A stretch of DNA of 64,000 nt. Source: Mucilaginibacter lappiensis (GTDB lineage Bacteria; Bacteroidota; Bacteroidia; Sphingobacteriales; Sphingobacteriaceae). Both the position numbers and the translations under genes were made by a program. The stretch's first letter is position 1, and each line of letters opens with the position of its first letter. Of the stretch, positions 34,889 through 44,324 are shown piece by piece. The notes under the pieces are model-generated. The model was not told where the DNA came from, did not search any database, and was given only the letters and a program-made list of their open reading frames with translations. The stretch spans positions 1-64,000 of the forward strand of contig NZ_FTMG01000010.1 of NCBI RefSeq assembly GCF_900155965.1, read 5' to 3'.

Positions 34889-35777
34889 TCTTAAAAGCTG
34901 TTTAAAAATCAAATTCTAAGAAACTGTTTAAAAATGGAATGTTAAGAAGTTTATAAAAAGCACCGCAAAAAATCTGCTGAAAACTATTGGTTTGAAATTG
35001 CAAGACAAATCAATGAAAACAGAGAGATTCAGCAATGTCCAATAATAGAAAAATATTTAACAGTGCCAAACTGAAACAGAAAACATTCCCTTCGCGAGAT
35101 ATGGGATGCTATCTTTTATTTATTAAGAACGGGATGTCAGTGGCGGCTGTTGCCCAGCTATTATCTTAAATGGGAGTTGGTTTATTACTATTTTTCTAGC
35201 TGGCGGGATACAGAGTTGTTTGATGATATGAATACAATGCTACGGGAAAGGGCACGGAAGTTGGTTGGGAAAAACGAACAGTACTCGGTGGTAATAATTG
35301 ATAGTCAATCTGTTAAAACGGCATGCAGGGGCGGTTTCAGGGGCGTGGATGGCCATAAACGGATCAATGTGGAGGTAAACGTCATTTAGTGGTAGATGAT
35401 ACATTGGGTAACATCGTAAGTAATATAGTACACCCGGCAAATATCCATGACAGTAAAGTAGCTGATCTAACTTTATAGAATCTGAAAAAGAGTATACATG
35501 GTGTAAAAGTTATTTATGCCGATTGCGGATACCGGGGACAATTAATAGACACAGTAAAACAAAAACATGACTATGAATTGAAAATATCGCCCAAAATCAA
35601 GGATCTGACATAAGGGATAGTGAGCCCCAAAAGGTGGGGCATTGAAAGAACTTTATCCTGGCTGGAAAACTTCAGGAGGCTAAGCAAGGATTTTGAATTC
35701 CTGATGGAAATTTCGCAAGCCATGATTTACTTAGCTTCCATAAAATTATTACTGAATAAAATTTAAACAGTTTTTAG
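34889..35777 (+). mobile_element. Decayed IS5-type insertion sequence
   Basis: A broken transposase gene is bracketed by aaactgtttaaaaat (34921) and its inverse ttaaacagttttt (35763-35775). A further outward copy, agctgtttaaaaatcaaatt (about 34896), suggests nested or repeated ends. The exact left edge (34889 or 34921) is uncertain. Confidence 0.7.
35035..35766 (+). pseudogene. IS5-family transposase pseudogene
   Basis: Pieces of a DDE transposase are readable in different frames: LREIWDAIFYLLRTGCQWRL, then LKWELVYYYFSSW, SVVIIDSQSVKT (first Asp), GGKRHLVVDDTLGNIV, IYADCGYRGQ (second Asp) and RWGIERTLSWLENFRR (Glu). Frameshifts occur near 35090 and near 35370, and in-frame stops occur after LTL (about 35476) and after KDLT (about 35612). 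Several independent lesions show that it cannot make a working protein. The family match is to IS5/IS1031-like or IS427-like transposases with the DSQSVKT motif. Confidence 0.9.
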
Positions 35778-35859
35778 ATTACCTTAATTTTTTATAAGTT
35801 TTAAGAATAAATTGATTTGGCATTTTTCGCTTTAAGCTTTCGGTCTTATGTCTTTAGCT

Positions 35860-36117
35860 TTAAGCTATTTGTTTTACAGTAAAAGTATAGCTTTCCATAA
35901 TGAGGTTAGCTAATAGGTTTTTGCAGGCCTGATCTACTTTGGCGTGTGCGGTTTCGGCGCTTTCGGCTTCAACTTCGAGGGTAATGTGTTTACCGATACG
36001 TACGTTTTGTATTTCGGCTAAACCAAGATTTTTCATGCTTCCGGTTACTGCTTTTCCTTGAGGATCAAGTATTTCTTTTTTGGGCATTACGTCTATTTCA
36101 GCCTGGAACTTTGTCAT
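35860..36117 (-). CDS. purS: Phosphoribosylformylglycinamidine synthase subunit PurS
   Basis: The 85-residue protein has the PurS form: FQAEIDVMPKKEILDPQGKAVTGSMKNLG at the start and VRIGKHITLEVEAES in the middle, then a helix ending in MESYTF. It bridges PurL and PurQ in step four of purine synthesis. Its start overlaps the end of pssA by 20 bp on the same strand. purL and purQ are not in the window. Confidence 0.93.
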   Translation of the reverse strand: MTKFQAEIDVMPKKEILDPQGKAVTGSMKNLGLAEIQNVRIGKHITLEVEAESAETAHAKVDQACKNLLANLIMESYTFTVKQIA

Positions 36118-36820
36118 TTGTGAATTTTAATTGAATTAAAGATAAAGTGATGTATATAAATATCACCACAGGAACTGCCACAAATTTAAAAAATAGAATC
36201 AGTATTGCCGAAAACAAGAGCAGTAAATAGCGGAAAATGTTTTTATTAAAATCGCGGTTTTTAAATTTAAGTGACATCAGCGGTATTTCTGATACCAGTA
36301 ATACACACATCACCACTACCAGAACAGTAAGCACATAGGGATTTAAGATGTATGTATCTAAGCCCTCATATTGCTGCATAATTAAGGGTAATGATGCGAT
36401 AAGAATAGCATTGGCGGGTGTAGGTAAGCCGATAAAACTATCAGACTGGCGGGTATCATTATTAAACTTGGCCAGTCTTAAAGCTGAAAATACCGGGATA
36501 AGGAAGGCCACAAAATTTAAGAAATGACCGATATTGTCAATCTGATGTGATTTTAAAAACAGCTCATAAATGATAACGGAGGGCAACACGCCGAAACTAA
36601 CCATATCGGCAAGGGAATCCAGATCCTTACCTATAAAAGAGTAAGAATTGAGCACTCTGGAAGCTAATCCGTCGAAAAAGTCAAATATGGATGAAAGAAA
36701 GATGGCGTAGGCAGCTATGATCAAGTTGTCCTGAAAAGCAAATACTATTCCTATACAGCCGCTAAACAGGTTGGCACAGGTAATGGCATTGGGGAGATGT
36801 TTCTTAACGCGCTTCTTCAT
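36098..36820 (-). CDS. pssA: CDP-diacylglycerol-serine O-phosphatidyltransferase
   Basis: The 240-residue membrane protein has the CDP-alcohol phosphotransferase motif in FDFFDGLASRVLNSYSFIGKDLDSLADMVSFG (about 46-77): DG, then SR, then G and the two spaced Asp residues. About seven membrane helices are predicted. It makes phosphatidylserine, the precursor of phosphatidylethanolamine. It is followed on the same strand by purS. Confidence 0.92.
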   Translation of the reverse strand: MKKRVKKHLPNAITCANLFSGCIGIVFAFQDNLIIAAYAIFLSSIFDFFDGLASRVLNSYSFIGKDLDSLADMVSFGVLPSVIIYELFLKSHQIDNIGHFLNFVAFLIPVFSALRLAKFNNDTRQSDSFIGLPTPANAILIASLPLIMQQYEGLDTYILNPYVLTVLVVVMCVLLVSEIPLMSLKFKNRDFNKNIFRYLLLLFSAILILFFKFVAVPVVIFIYITLSLIQLKFTNDKVPG

Positions 36821-37001
36821 TATCAGGCCATGAAGTTATCAGGATTTTATTAAGTATTTATGAAGTTACAGATAAAAATTTTATTTGAAAAGAATCAAGA
36901 GGCGAGAATCAAGAGTCAGGATAAACTAAATGCTTGTCTCTTGCTTCTTATCGCTTGCTTCTAAAATCTCATCTATCTATAACTTCATAAATACTAAAAT
37001 A

Positions 37002-38636
37002 TTACGAATTCATTGAAATCAAAAATTCTTCGTTAGTTTTTGTACCTCTTATCTGGGCCTGTAAAAACTCCATTGATTCCTGCGAATTCATATCGGCAAG
37101 GTGGTTACGCAGTATCCAGATGCGTTGTAGGGTTTCGCGGTCAAGTAGCAAGTCATCACGACGGGTACTTGAAGCGGTAATATCAATAGCAGGGAATATA
37201 CGTTTGTTGGAAAGTTTACGATCCAGTTGTAACTCCATGTTACCTGTACCTTTAAACTCTTCAAAAATAACCTCATCCATTTTAGATCCGGTTTCAGTAA
37301 GGGCCGTAGCAATAATGGTTAATGAACCGCCATCCTCAATGTTACGGGCGGCACCAAAAAAGCGTTTGGGTTTGTGCAACGCGTTAGCATCAACACCACC
37401 CGATAATATTTTACCAGATGCCGGAGCAACAGTGTTATATGCACGGGCTAAACGGGTGATAGAATCCAGCAGGATCACTACATCATGGCCGCACTCTACC
37501 ATACGTTTTGCTTTTTCTAAAACAATATTGGCAATTTTTACGTGACGCTCTGCAGGCTCATCAAAAGTTGATGATACTACTTCGGCACGTACGCTGCGGG
37601 CCATATCGGTCACCTCTTCCGGGCGCTCATCAATCAGTAATATGATCAGGTAAACTTCGGGGTGATTTTTAGCTATGGCATTAGCCACGTCTTTTAACAA
37701 CATGGTTTTACCTGTTTTTGGCTGGGCTACAATTAAACCACGCTGACCTTTACCAATTGGCGAAAAAAGGTCCATGATACGGGTTGAGTAGTTACCGGCA
37801 TCTGTAAACAGGCTCAGTTTTTCTGACGGGAAAAGCGGCGTTAAGTGATCAAAAGGTACACGATCACGCACTTCGGCCGGGATACGGCCATTAATGGCTT
37901 CCACGCGTACCAACGGGAAATATTTTTCGCCCTCTTTTGGCGGACGGATGCTGCCGCGAACGGTATCACCTGTTTTAAGGCCAAATAATTTTATTTGTGA
38001 TTGCGATACATAAATATCATCGGGCGAAGTAAGGTAATTATAATCTGATGAGCGTAAAAAGCCATAACCATCAGGCATAATTTCCAATACACCCTCATTT
38101 ACAATTACATTGTCAAAATCAAGGTTAATAGCTGGCTCCTGGTTTTTTTGTGGGGTTTGGTTGCCATTACCATTGGCGCGCCTGTCAAATTTTTGCGGGC
38201 GACCTTCGGTTGCGGGTTCTTCACTCCTTACGGTGGCCGTTTCACCTTGTTGAACTGAAGGGGCTTCAGCCTCGTCGGTAACTGCTACTGCAGGTATTTC
38301 GTTTTCGGTTTCTTCAGCTGGTTCTTCATCCTGTATATCAAACAGGTTGGTATCATCTAAAGGTACTTCAACACGTGGTTGTGTTTTGGGTTTTAATACA
38401 CGGGTTCTTTTGCGTGCTTTGTCTCCTGCTTCGGCCACCGGGGCGTTGGTAGGAGTATAGTTTGACTCAACAATGTTTTGTTGGGCGCGGGCAGCCTCAA
38501 TAAGCTGTTGTTGTTCAATGATGCGGGATATTAGCTGTGGCTTTCTGAGTTCGTCGGCCTCGGCAATACCTAAATTTTTTGCAATTTCGCGCAACTCAGA
38601 AACGAGTTTGTCGTTCAATTCTATTTTATCAGACAT
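37002..38636 (-). CDS. rho: Transcription termination factor Rho
   Basis: The 544-residue protein begins with a RhoN-type SAP-like domain (about 1-48). It then has a ~120-residue acidic, low-complexity insert (about 60-175) typical of Bacteroidota Rho, the RNA-binding cold-shock domain (GVLEIMPDGYGFLRSSDYNYL) and the ATPase (Walker A AQPKTGKTM near 305; VILLIDERPEEVTDM; LLDSITRLARAYN). It ends transcription of untranslated RNA. It is monocistronic and divergent from pyrF. Confidence 0.97.
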   Translation of the reverse strand: MSDKIELNDKLVSELREIAKNLGIAEADELRKPQLISRIIEQQQLIEAARAQQNIVESNYTPTNAPVAEAGDKARKRTRVLKPKTQPRVEVPLDDTNLFDIQDEEPAEETENEIPAVAVTDEAEAPSVQQGETATVRSEEPATEGRPQKFDRRANGNGNQTPQKNQEPAINLDFDNVIVNEGVLEIMPDGYGFLRSSDYNYLTSPDDIYVSQSQIKLFGLKTGDTVRGSIRPPKEGEKYFPLVRVEAINGRIPAEVRDRVPFDHLTPLFPSEKLSLFTDAGNYSTRIMDLFSPIGKGQRGLIVAQPKTGKTMLLKDVANAIAKNHPEVYLIILLIDERPEEVTDMARSVRAEVVSSTFDEPAERHVKIANIVLEKAKRMVECGHDVVILLDSITRLARAYNTVAPASGKILSGGVDANALHKPKRFFGAARNIEDGGSLTIIATALTETGSKMDEVIFEEFKGTGNMELQLDRKLSNKRIFPAIDITASSTRRDDLLLDRETLQRIWILRNHLADMNSQESMEFLQAQIRGTKTNEEFLISMNS

Positions 38637-38975
38637 GATATGAATTATAGTTCAATGGGATTTTTAATGTTGTAATTTGTTTTCTTGACGGTAATAAAGC
38701 CCCATGTGAATTTTGGTGGTTAAACATGAAGAATTATTAAAAGAAATTGATCTTGAAACTTTGTATAAGTAAACATCCAAATCCAGGTAAATATTATTGT
38801 AATAAATAACGTGGGGTTTTAAATTGTTTCTTTAGTGCAAGAAAAATTCAAAGGAAAACGCTGCAATTGTAATCAAATAATTTATAATTTCAAATTAATT
38901 AAATAAATATCTGATAATTGACCACATATAAGCTAATTTTTTAGTTTTTTTGACATTCAAAATATTTAAGCATTA
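38637..38975. other. Divergent intergenic region rho/pyrF
   Basis: A 339 bp AT-rich region that must hold the promoters and the rho leader. I see no ORF, strong hairpin or clear repeat in it. Confidence 0.6.
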
Positions 38976-39809
38976 ATGATTTCACGCGCCAGACTAATTG
39001 AACAGATCAAACAGAAAAAATCATTTTTATGTGTTGGTTTGGATACTGATATTAATAAGATCCCCGAATTTTTAAAAGATTACCCCGATCCAATATTGGA
39101 ATTTAATAAAAGGATTATTGATGCTACCAAAGATCTTTGCGTATCCTACAAACCCAACGCCGCATTTTATGAGGCCTATGGGATAAAAGGTTTACAAAGC
39201 TTGATTGATACCTGGAAATATTTACCTACTGATACCTTAAATATAATAGATGCCAAAAGAGGCGATATCGGTAATACTTCTGATAAGTACGCACAGGCCT
39301 TTTTTGACGAAAAGGCTTCGGGTATGAGCTTTGACGCCATTACCATCACACCTTATATGGGTAACGACAGCGTGACTCCATACCTGGCTTATGAGGGTAA
39401 ATGGATCATTTTATTAGCCTTGACTTCTTCGGTAGGCAGTAAGGATTTTCAATACCTGCAAACAGGTGATGGTTATTTATATGAAACGGTGATACAAAAG
39501 GCCAATACCTGGGCTGGTGCCGATAGGATCATGTACGTGGTGGGCGCCACCAAAAGCACGGAATTTACCAACATACGTAAATATGCCCCTGATAACTTTT
39601 TACTGGTTCCCGGTGTTGGGGCGCAGGGTGGTAGTCTGGAGGAAGTGTGCCGGTATGGCATCACCAAAGAATGCGGCCTTATTGTGAATGCGTCGCGTTC
39701 TATTATCTACGCCAGTAATGGAGAAGACTTTGCCGATGCCGCCCGGGCCGAAGCACAACGCATGCAGCAACAAATGCAGGTGGAACTGGAAAAAGCCGGA
39801 GTAATATAA
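38976..39809 (+). CDS. pyrF: Orotidine 5'-phosphate decarboxylase
   Basis: The 277-residue protein is of the longer bacterial OMP decarboxylase type. FLCVGLDTDINKIPEF opens the barrel, SYKPNAAFYEAYG follows, NIIDAKRGDIGNTS carries the catalytic Asp-Lys-Asp set (about 88-101), and VPGVGAQGGSLEEV binds phosphate. It makes UMP. A terminator follows 28 bp downstream. Confidence 0.96.
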   Translation: MISRARLIEQIKQKKSFLCVGLDTDINKIPEFLKDYPDPILEFNKRIIDATKDLCVSYKPNAAFYEAYGIKGLQSLIDTWKYLPTDTLNIIDAKRGDIGNTSDKYAQAFFDEKASGMSFDAITITPYMGNDSVTPYLAYEGKWIILLALTSSVGSKDFQYLQTGDGYLYETVIQKANTWAGADRIMYVVGATKSTEFTNIRKYAPDNFLLVPGVGAQGGSLEEVCRYGITKECGLIVNASRSIIYASNGEDFADAARAEAQRMQQQMQVELEKAGVI

Positions 39810-39837
39810 TTCAGATCAAATTTCTTGTCAAATAAAT

Positions 39838-39881
39838 AAACGCGTTATTGTGAAGTGTCAACAATAGCGCGTTTTTATTTT
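39838..39881 (+). terminator. Rho-independent terminator after pyrF
   Basis: The stem aaacgcgttattgt/aacaatagcgcgttt, with one mismatch and a loop of about 8 nt, is followed by a T-rich run. Confidence 0.85.
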
Positions 39882-39982
39882 ATATTCTGCTTTTTTAACG
39901 TCATTTTTAAGGAACGTACGGCTGCTTCGGTAAAGTAATACCGCATAATTACTAAATTACCATCCATTATGCTTTATACCTT

Positions 39983-41953
39983 ATGAAAAGAACCTTATTG
40001 TCTGTTATAGCCCTTTCTACTGCCTGTTGGGTATCGGCACAGGAAAAGAAACCCCTGAAACCGGTTGATTTTTACCGTATACCTGCTGTGAGCGATCCGC
40101 AGCTTGCTCCGGATGGTAAGTGGTTGGCTTATAGCGTATCAACCGTTGATACGGCAAAAGACAAGCGCGTATCACACCTATGGATGCAAAGCTGGGATGG
40201 TAAAGAATCCATAGAGCTTACGCATGGCGATGAAGCAGCTTCGACGCCCAGGTGGAGCCCCGATGGTAAATACCTGGCATTCCTTTCTTCACGCGATTCC
40301 AAAAATGGTTCACAGCTTTGGCTGATCGATCGCAGGGGAGGTGAGGGTTTTAAGCTGACTGATGTAAAAGGTAGTCTGAGTGAATATGCATGGTCGCCGG
40401 ATAGTAAAAAAATAGCACTGGTAATAGGCGACCCTGAAAATAAAGGTAAGGAAGAACCTAAAACGCCCAAGCCCATTGTGATTGACCGTTACCACTTTAA
40501 GCAAGATGTAGAAGGATATTTACAGCAGTTGCATGATCATTTATACCTGTTTGATGTAAATACTAAAAAGTTGGATACGCTTACCAAAGGTGATAAAGAT
40601 GAAAACGAGCCTGTATGGTCGCCGGATAGCAGGACTATCGCTTTTGTAAGCAATCGCACCGTTGATCCGGATAAGAACCAAAATAAAGATATTTTTACTA
40701 TCGATGCCCATCCCAATTCTACCATGCTGCAGTTGACCGACTGGAAAGGGCGCGATAGTAACCCACAATGGAGCCCCGATGGTCGTTATATCTCTTATCT
40801 GCGCAGTACAAGCGATGCTGATTATATGATGTATGATCAGAATGTGTTATGTATCATGGATGCGGTTGGCTCCAATAACCGGGTACTAACGGCACAGCTC
40901 GACAGGCCGGTTTCTGCACCAACCTGGGCCCGGGACAATAAAAATATCTCATTTTTAGTAACAGACGACAGGCAACGTTATCTGGCCAGTGTTAATATTA
41001 ACAATGGCAAAATATCAACCATAAGCAAAGGCGTGTTCGGTATTACCGATATCAATACCAACTTATCCGGTAATTGGGTGGTATCCAAAAGCGATCCATA
41101 TACACCTGCGGAGATATTTGCTTTGGAAGGCGAAAAGCTTCGCCGCTTAACCTTTCATCATCAGAATTGGTTAAATACGGTAAAGCTGGCCCATGTGTCA
41201 GGTTTTCAATCGCGCAGTGCTGATGGTACGCAGGTATCAGGGATATTATTTACGCCAGATAGCGTTCCGGGTAAAAAATGGCCGCTCATATTATTTATAC
41301 ACGGTGGTCCGGTAGGGCAGGATGAATATACTTTTGATGCTACCCGGCAAATGCTTGCCGCAGCCGGCTATGCCGTAGCCGGTGTAAACTACCGCGGCAG
41401 TAATGGCCGCGGGCTTGATTATTGTAAAGCCATCTACGCCGATTGGGGCAATAAGGAAGTGAAAGATTTATTAGGCGCTGTTGATCATCTGGAAAGAATG
41501 GGAGTTGCCGACCCTGATCATTTAGGTATTGGCGGATGGAGTTATGGAGGTATCCTGACTGATTATACCATTGCATCAGATACACGTTTTAAAGCAGCAG
41601 CCAGCGGGGCGGGCAGTGCCTTACAGTTATCAGTTTATGGCAGCGACCAGTATGTATTACAGTACGAAAATGAAATTGGATTGCCCTGGAAAACTGCCGA
41701 TAAATGGGTACAGTTATCTTATCCGTTCTTCCATGCCGATAAAATAAAAACACCGGTGATGTTTATGTCGGGCTTGCGCGATTTTAACGTGCCTACTGTG
41801 GGAAGCGAGCAAATGTACCAGGCGTTGCGATCACAAGGAGTGCCAACTGAATTAATATTATATCCTAACCAATTTCACGGCCTTACTAAGCCAAGTTACC
41901 TGGTAGACAGGCTGCAGCGCTATGTAGATTGGTATAATAAATATTTAAAATAA
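39983..41953 (+). CDS. Secreted S9-family peptidase (first paralogue)
   Basis: The 656-residue protein has a signal peptide (1-19, ending SAQ), a WD40-like beta-propeller (about 35-380) with TolB-like repeats such as PRWSPDGKYLAF, PVWSPDSRTIAF and PQWSPDGRYISYL, and a C-terminal prolyl-oligopeptidase domain. The triad is Ser520 (GGWSYGG), the Asp in SGLRDFNVP and the His in NQFHGLTK. It probably acts as a periplasmic aminopeptidase or acylaminoacyl peptidase. Its closest relative in the window is the gene at 44325, with near-identical motifs, showing a duplication now separated by a bacteriocin-like cassette. Confidence 0.93.
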   Translation: MKRTLLSVIALSTACWVSAQEKKPLKPVDFYRIPAVSDPQLAPDGKWLAYSVSTVDTAKDKRVSHLWMQSWDGKESIELTHGDEAASTPRWSPDGKYLAFLSSRDSKNGSQLWLIDRRGGEGFKLTDVKGSLSEYAWSPDSKKIALVIGDPENKGKEEPKTPKPIVIDRYHFKQDVEGYLQQLHDHLYLFDVNTKKLDTLTKGDKDENEPVWSPDSRTIAFVSNRTVDPDKNQNKDIFTIDAHPNSTMLQLTDWKGRDSNPQWSPDGRYISYLRSTSDADYMMYDQNVLCIMDAVGSNNRVLTAQLDRPVSAPTWARDNKNISFLVTDDRQRYLASVNINNGKISTISKGVFGITDINTNLSGNWVVSKSDPYTPAEIFALEGEKLRRLTFHHQNWLNTVKLAHVSGFQSRSADGTQVSGILFTPDSVPGKKWPLILFIHGGPVGQDEYTFDATRQMLAAAGYAVAGVNYRGSNGRGLDYCKAIYADWGNKEVKDLLGAVDHLERMGVADPDHLGIGGWSYGGILTDYTIASDTRFKAAASGAGSALQLSVYGSDQYVLQYENEIGLPWKTADKWVQLSYPFFHADKIKTPVMFMSGLRDFNVPTVGSEQMYQALRSQGVPTELILYPNQFHGLTKPSYLVDRLQRYVDWYNKYLK

Positions 41954-41997
41954 AATAGGCCCGATTTGGATGAAAAAGGGGATCACTATGCAGCTTG

Positions 41998-42510
41998 TTA
42001 TAGCCTTTTGATTGCAAAACCAAATAAGTTATAAAGCAGATGTATACTCACCACAGCAATATAGGGGTGAAACTTTTCTTTTTTAAAGTAGATATAACTA
42101 TAGTTTAAAGAAAGACCGCCAATAAAGGTATTGACAACATATAACCAGTTATAGGTGTGCATTGAGGCAAATAGCATGCTGGATAAAAATATAAAGAGAT
42201 AATTTTGGAGAGTTTCATTAAAGTTTGTAAACTTTATCGCGTAGCGAAAAATATTATAAGTAGCTACTTGCAAAAGTAAAGTTTCTAAAAAAGGGGCGGC
42301 TATTACCGAAATCAGAAATTCCTCCGTAACACTATTCCATTTAATTGTGTTTTTTGATAGCGTGTTTTTAAAGTAAAAATAAGAAATGATGACGAATAAT
42401 AAACCAATTATAATATTTACGACAACTATGCAGAAAATGAATTTTATATGCTTAAATATATGATGCTTGGTTAGATCTTGATCATTCATAGGATGCTGGA
42501 GTCGTAGCAT
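41998..42510 (-). CDS. CPBP-type intramembrane protease-like protein (possible immunity)
   Basis: The 170-residue membrane protein has about four helices and the CPBP/Abi pattern in reduced form: APFLETLLLQ (Glu for motif 1), LFASMHTYNW (His) and HLLYNLFG (His and Asn). Full CPBP proteases have EExxxR in motif 1; the second Glu and Arg are missing here. In Gram-positive bacteriocin operons such proteins give immunity or process peptides. It lies downstream of two GG-leader peptide genes and a sister CPBP gene, all on the minus strand, so I infer a role in the same locus. Confidence 0.72.
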   Translation of the reverse strand: MLRLQHPMNDQDLTKHHIFKHIKFIFCIVVVNIIIGLLFVIISYFYFKNTLSKNTIKWNSVTEEFLISVIAAPFLETLLLQVATYNIFRYAIKFTNFNETLQNYLFIFLSSMLFASMHTYNWLYVVNTFIGGLSLNYSYIYFKKEKFHPYIAVVSIHLLYNLFGFAIKRL

Positions 42511-42533
42511 TAATTTTGCATGTTTCTGAGTAA

Positions 42534-43048
42534 TTATGCCACTCTTTTGAATATAAAGCCAAATAAATTGTAAAGCAAATGTATGCTTACTACAGTAAGA
42601 TACGGGTAGAATTTTTCTTTTTTAAAATACGTATAGCTATAATTTAATAAAAAGCCGCCGAAAAAAGCATTTGCTGTATATAACCAATTGTAGGTATGTA
42701 GACCTGCGAATAGCAGGCTGGAAAGCAATACAAAGAGATAGTTTTGGGTGTTTTACCTAGATTTGTAAAGTTTGCCACATAGCTAAAACTGTTAAAAGTT
42801 AATACTTGTAAAAGCCAGGTTTCAACAAAAGGAGCGAATAATACAACGGCGAAAAACTCTTCTGCAGTGCTATTCCATGGAAAGGTGTTTTGCCCTAAAA
42901 TACCTTTTAAATAATATTTAGATGCGTAAGAGAAGCATAAAGAAATTGAAATATGTATTGCAACTATTAATAAAATAAATCTTATATACTTGAATACATG
43001 ATATCCTGTTTTATCTTGTTCATCTGTATAGTGATGAAGTTGTAACAT
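42534..43048 (-). pseudogene. CPBP-type membrane protein gene broken by a 1-base frameshift
   Basis: The N-terminal part (up to about TNLGKTPK) and the C-terminal part (from SSLLFAGLHTYNWLY) lie in different frames but align end to end with the neighbouring gene at 41998. Comparison shows one A missing from a run of four at 42742-42745 (T on the plus strand). Restoring it gives a full ~171-residue protein with APFVETWLLQ, LFAGLHTYNW and HLLYNLFG. It is either a recent pseudogene or a sequencing error in a homopolymer. Confidence 0.8.
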
Positions 43049-43145
43049 AGGTTTAGTTTGTTTTAGACACTGGAGATATATTAAATAAAATAGGAATCTT
43101 TATAAACATAAAGATCCCTATAAAAGATACAAAGGATTGTTTTAG

Positions 43146-43346
43146 TTAACCACCAAATCTACCGCTTGCACCCTCAGACGCACCTCCAAAAAATGCCCTG
43201 CCGGCATCCCAAATGCCATGCCCAGCATATCCTATATAATAAGCTATATCGTTTGCAAAGCTTGTATCCTTGCTAGGAACTGTTCCTCCACTAATGTTCG
43301 TTAACTCGATATTATCAAGTTCAATCATTCCATCTATCTTGTTCAT
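43146..43346 (-). CDS. GG-leader bacteriocin-like peptide 1
   Basis: The 66-residue peptide has the leader MNKIDGMIELDNIELTNISGG, ending in the double glycine, and a 45-residue core that is Gly/Ala-rich, amphipathic and free of Cys (TVPSKDTSFANDIAYYIGY then AGHGIWDAG). It includes GASEG, a GxxxG helix-contact motif. It resembles class IIb two-peptide bacteriocins, with the next gene upstream as a possible partner. No export ABC transporter is in the window. Confidence 0.7.
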   Translation of the reverse strand: MNKIDGMIELDNIELTNISGGTVPSKDTSFANDIAYYIGYAGHGIWDAGRAFFGGASEGASGRFGG

Positions 43347-43381
43347 ATGATTATAAATTGTTTTAGGTAATTATTAGATGT

Positions 43382-43555
43382 TTATTTTATTCCACCATCA
43401 GCCCAGCCACTGGCTAAGCCACTTTTAATTTCACCCCAGTGGTCCAATATGTATTTACCAATATCTCCCCAAGGAATGTCCCCTCCTTCAACTTCTTTCA
43501 TTTCCTTAGCATGCATTTCTACCACACCAAAGTTTTCTAAATTCATTTGTTTCAT
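43382..43555 (-). CDS. GG-leader bacteriocin-like peptide 2 (57 aa)
   Basis: Short gene of 57 codons plus stop. The leader MKQMNLENFGVVEMHAKEMK followed by EVEGG is the lactobin A/cerein 7B-type leader widespread in Bacteroidota (GV-x-EM-x-x-x-EM-x-x-x-x-GG). The core DIPWGDIGKYILDHWGEIK is followed by SGLASGWADGG, with a GLASG GxxxG motif and no Cys. It is on the same strand 35 bp upstream of peptide 1. Together they fit a two-peptide bacteriocin pair. Confidence 0.75.
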   Translation of the reverse strand: MKQMNLENFGVVEMHAKEMKEVEGGDIPWGDIGKYILDHWGEIKSGLASGWADGGIK

Positions 43556-43796
43556 TTACAGGTTGTTTTAAGGTTTCCTACTTTTTCGCAAAGTGCATGG
43601 GTTTCAGAAAGGTAAATCCCATATAATTATTTGGCCAAAAATTATTATTGATAAACATAAATGAAATATATTTTATATTTTACGAGTTCTACGCATGGTA
43701 TTATGAGTTTTATTTATAGTTAAAATAAGTACTTCTTTAATATTTAGAATTTCAGGTGCGGGGAGTTAATATAAGTGACGTTTTACATATAGTCTT

Positions 43797-44246
43797 ATGC
43801 CGATACATCAAAATTTAAAAAGGATTCGCGAGCGAAAAAAATTATCACAACAATATCTTGCTGATCGGTTACACATCACTCAAACGGCCTATAGTTTAAT
43901 TGAAACAGGAAAAACTAAAATAGATGTAGATAGAATTCATCAGCTTGCCGGGATTTTAGATGTACCTTTTACTTACCTTATGATGGATAATGCTACTTCA
44001 TTTAATGATAAAGCGGCAAATAGTAACGTAACGCATTCACAAGGCAGCATAGAAAGTAAAAACCTGATAGAAGTGCTTAGAAATGAGCTGACTATAAAAA
44101 ATGAACAAATAAGTATGCTTCATCAATTATTGAGCGAAGTTTATAAAAGATTGCCACGGAACTTTCCTCTATTACTTATCATTTGTCAAATTTTCAATAA
44201 TAATTTAGATGAAGTAGCTTTCAATTGGATTTTGCCCTACTTTTAA
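43797..44246 (+). CDS. XRE-family HTH regulator
   Basis: The 149-residue protein has a Cro/C1-type helix-turn-helix at about 6-62 (LKRIRERKKLSQQYLADRLHITQTAYSLIETGKTKIDVDRI), then a Lys/Ser linker and a C-terminal helix (NLIEVLRNELTIKNEQISMLHQLL, coiled-coil-like) before a hydrophobic tail. It is divergent from the two GG-peptide genes, 240 bp away, so it may regulate them. Whether the hydrophobic end (PLLLIICQIF) is a membrane anchor is unclear. Confidence 0.83.
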   Translation: MPIHQNLKRIRERKKLSQQYLADRLHITQTAYSLIETGKTKIDVDRIHQLAGILDVPFTYLMMDNATSFNDKAANSNVTHSQGSIESKNLIEVLRNELTIKNEQISMLHQLLSEVYKRLPRNFPLLLIICQIFNNNLDEVAFNWILPYF

Positions 44247-44324
44247 GCCTGGGAATTAAATATCTAAATAAAACTATCTGCAAATGTATCATAACATCCC
44301 CAGTCAATCTTTAATCATGTTTAC

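Noticed and set aside
35150..35389. Intact 79-codon gene in the IS5 region
   Set aside because: It is only one frame of a transposase broken by frameshifts and stops on both sides.
34568..35777. Complete RiPP cluster with modification genes
   Set aside because: Besides the peptide, only transposon remnants are present; no modification enzyme or transporter can be read.
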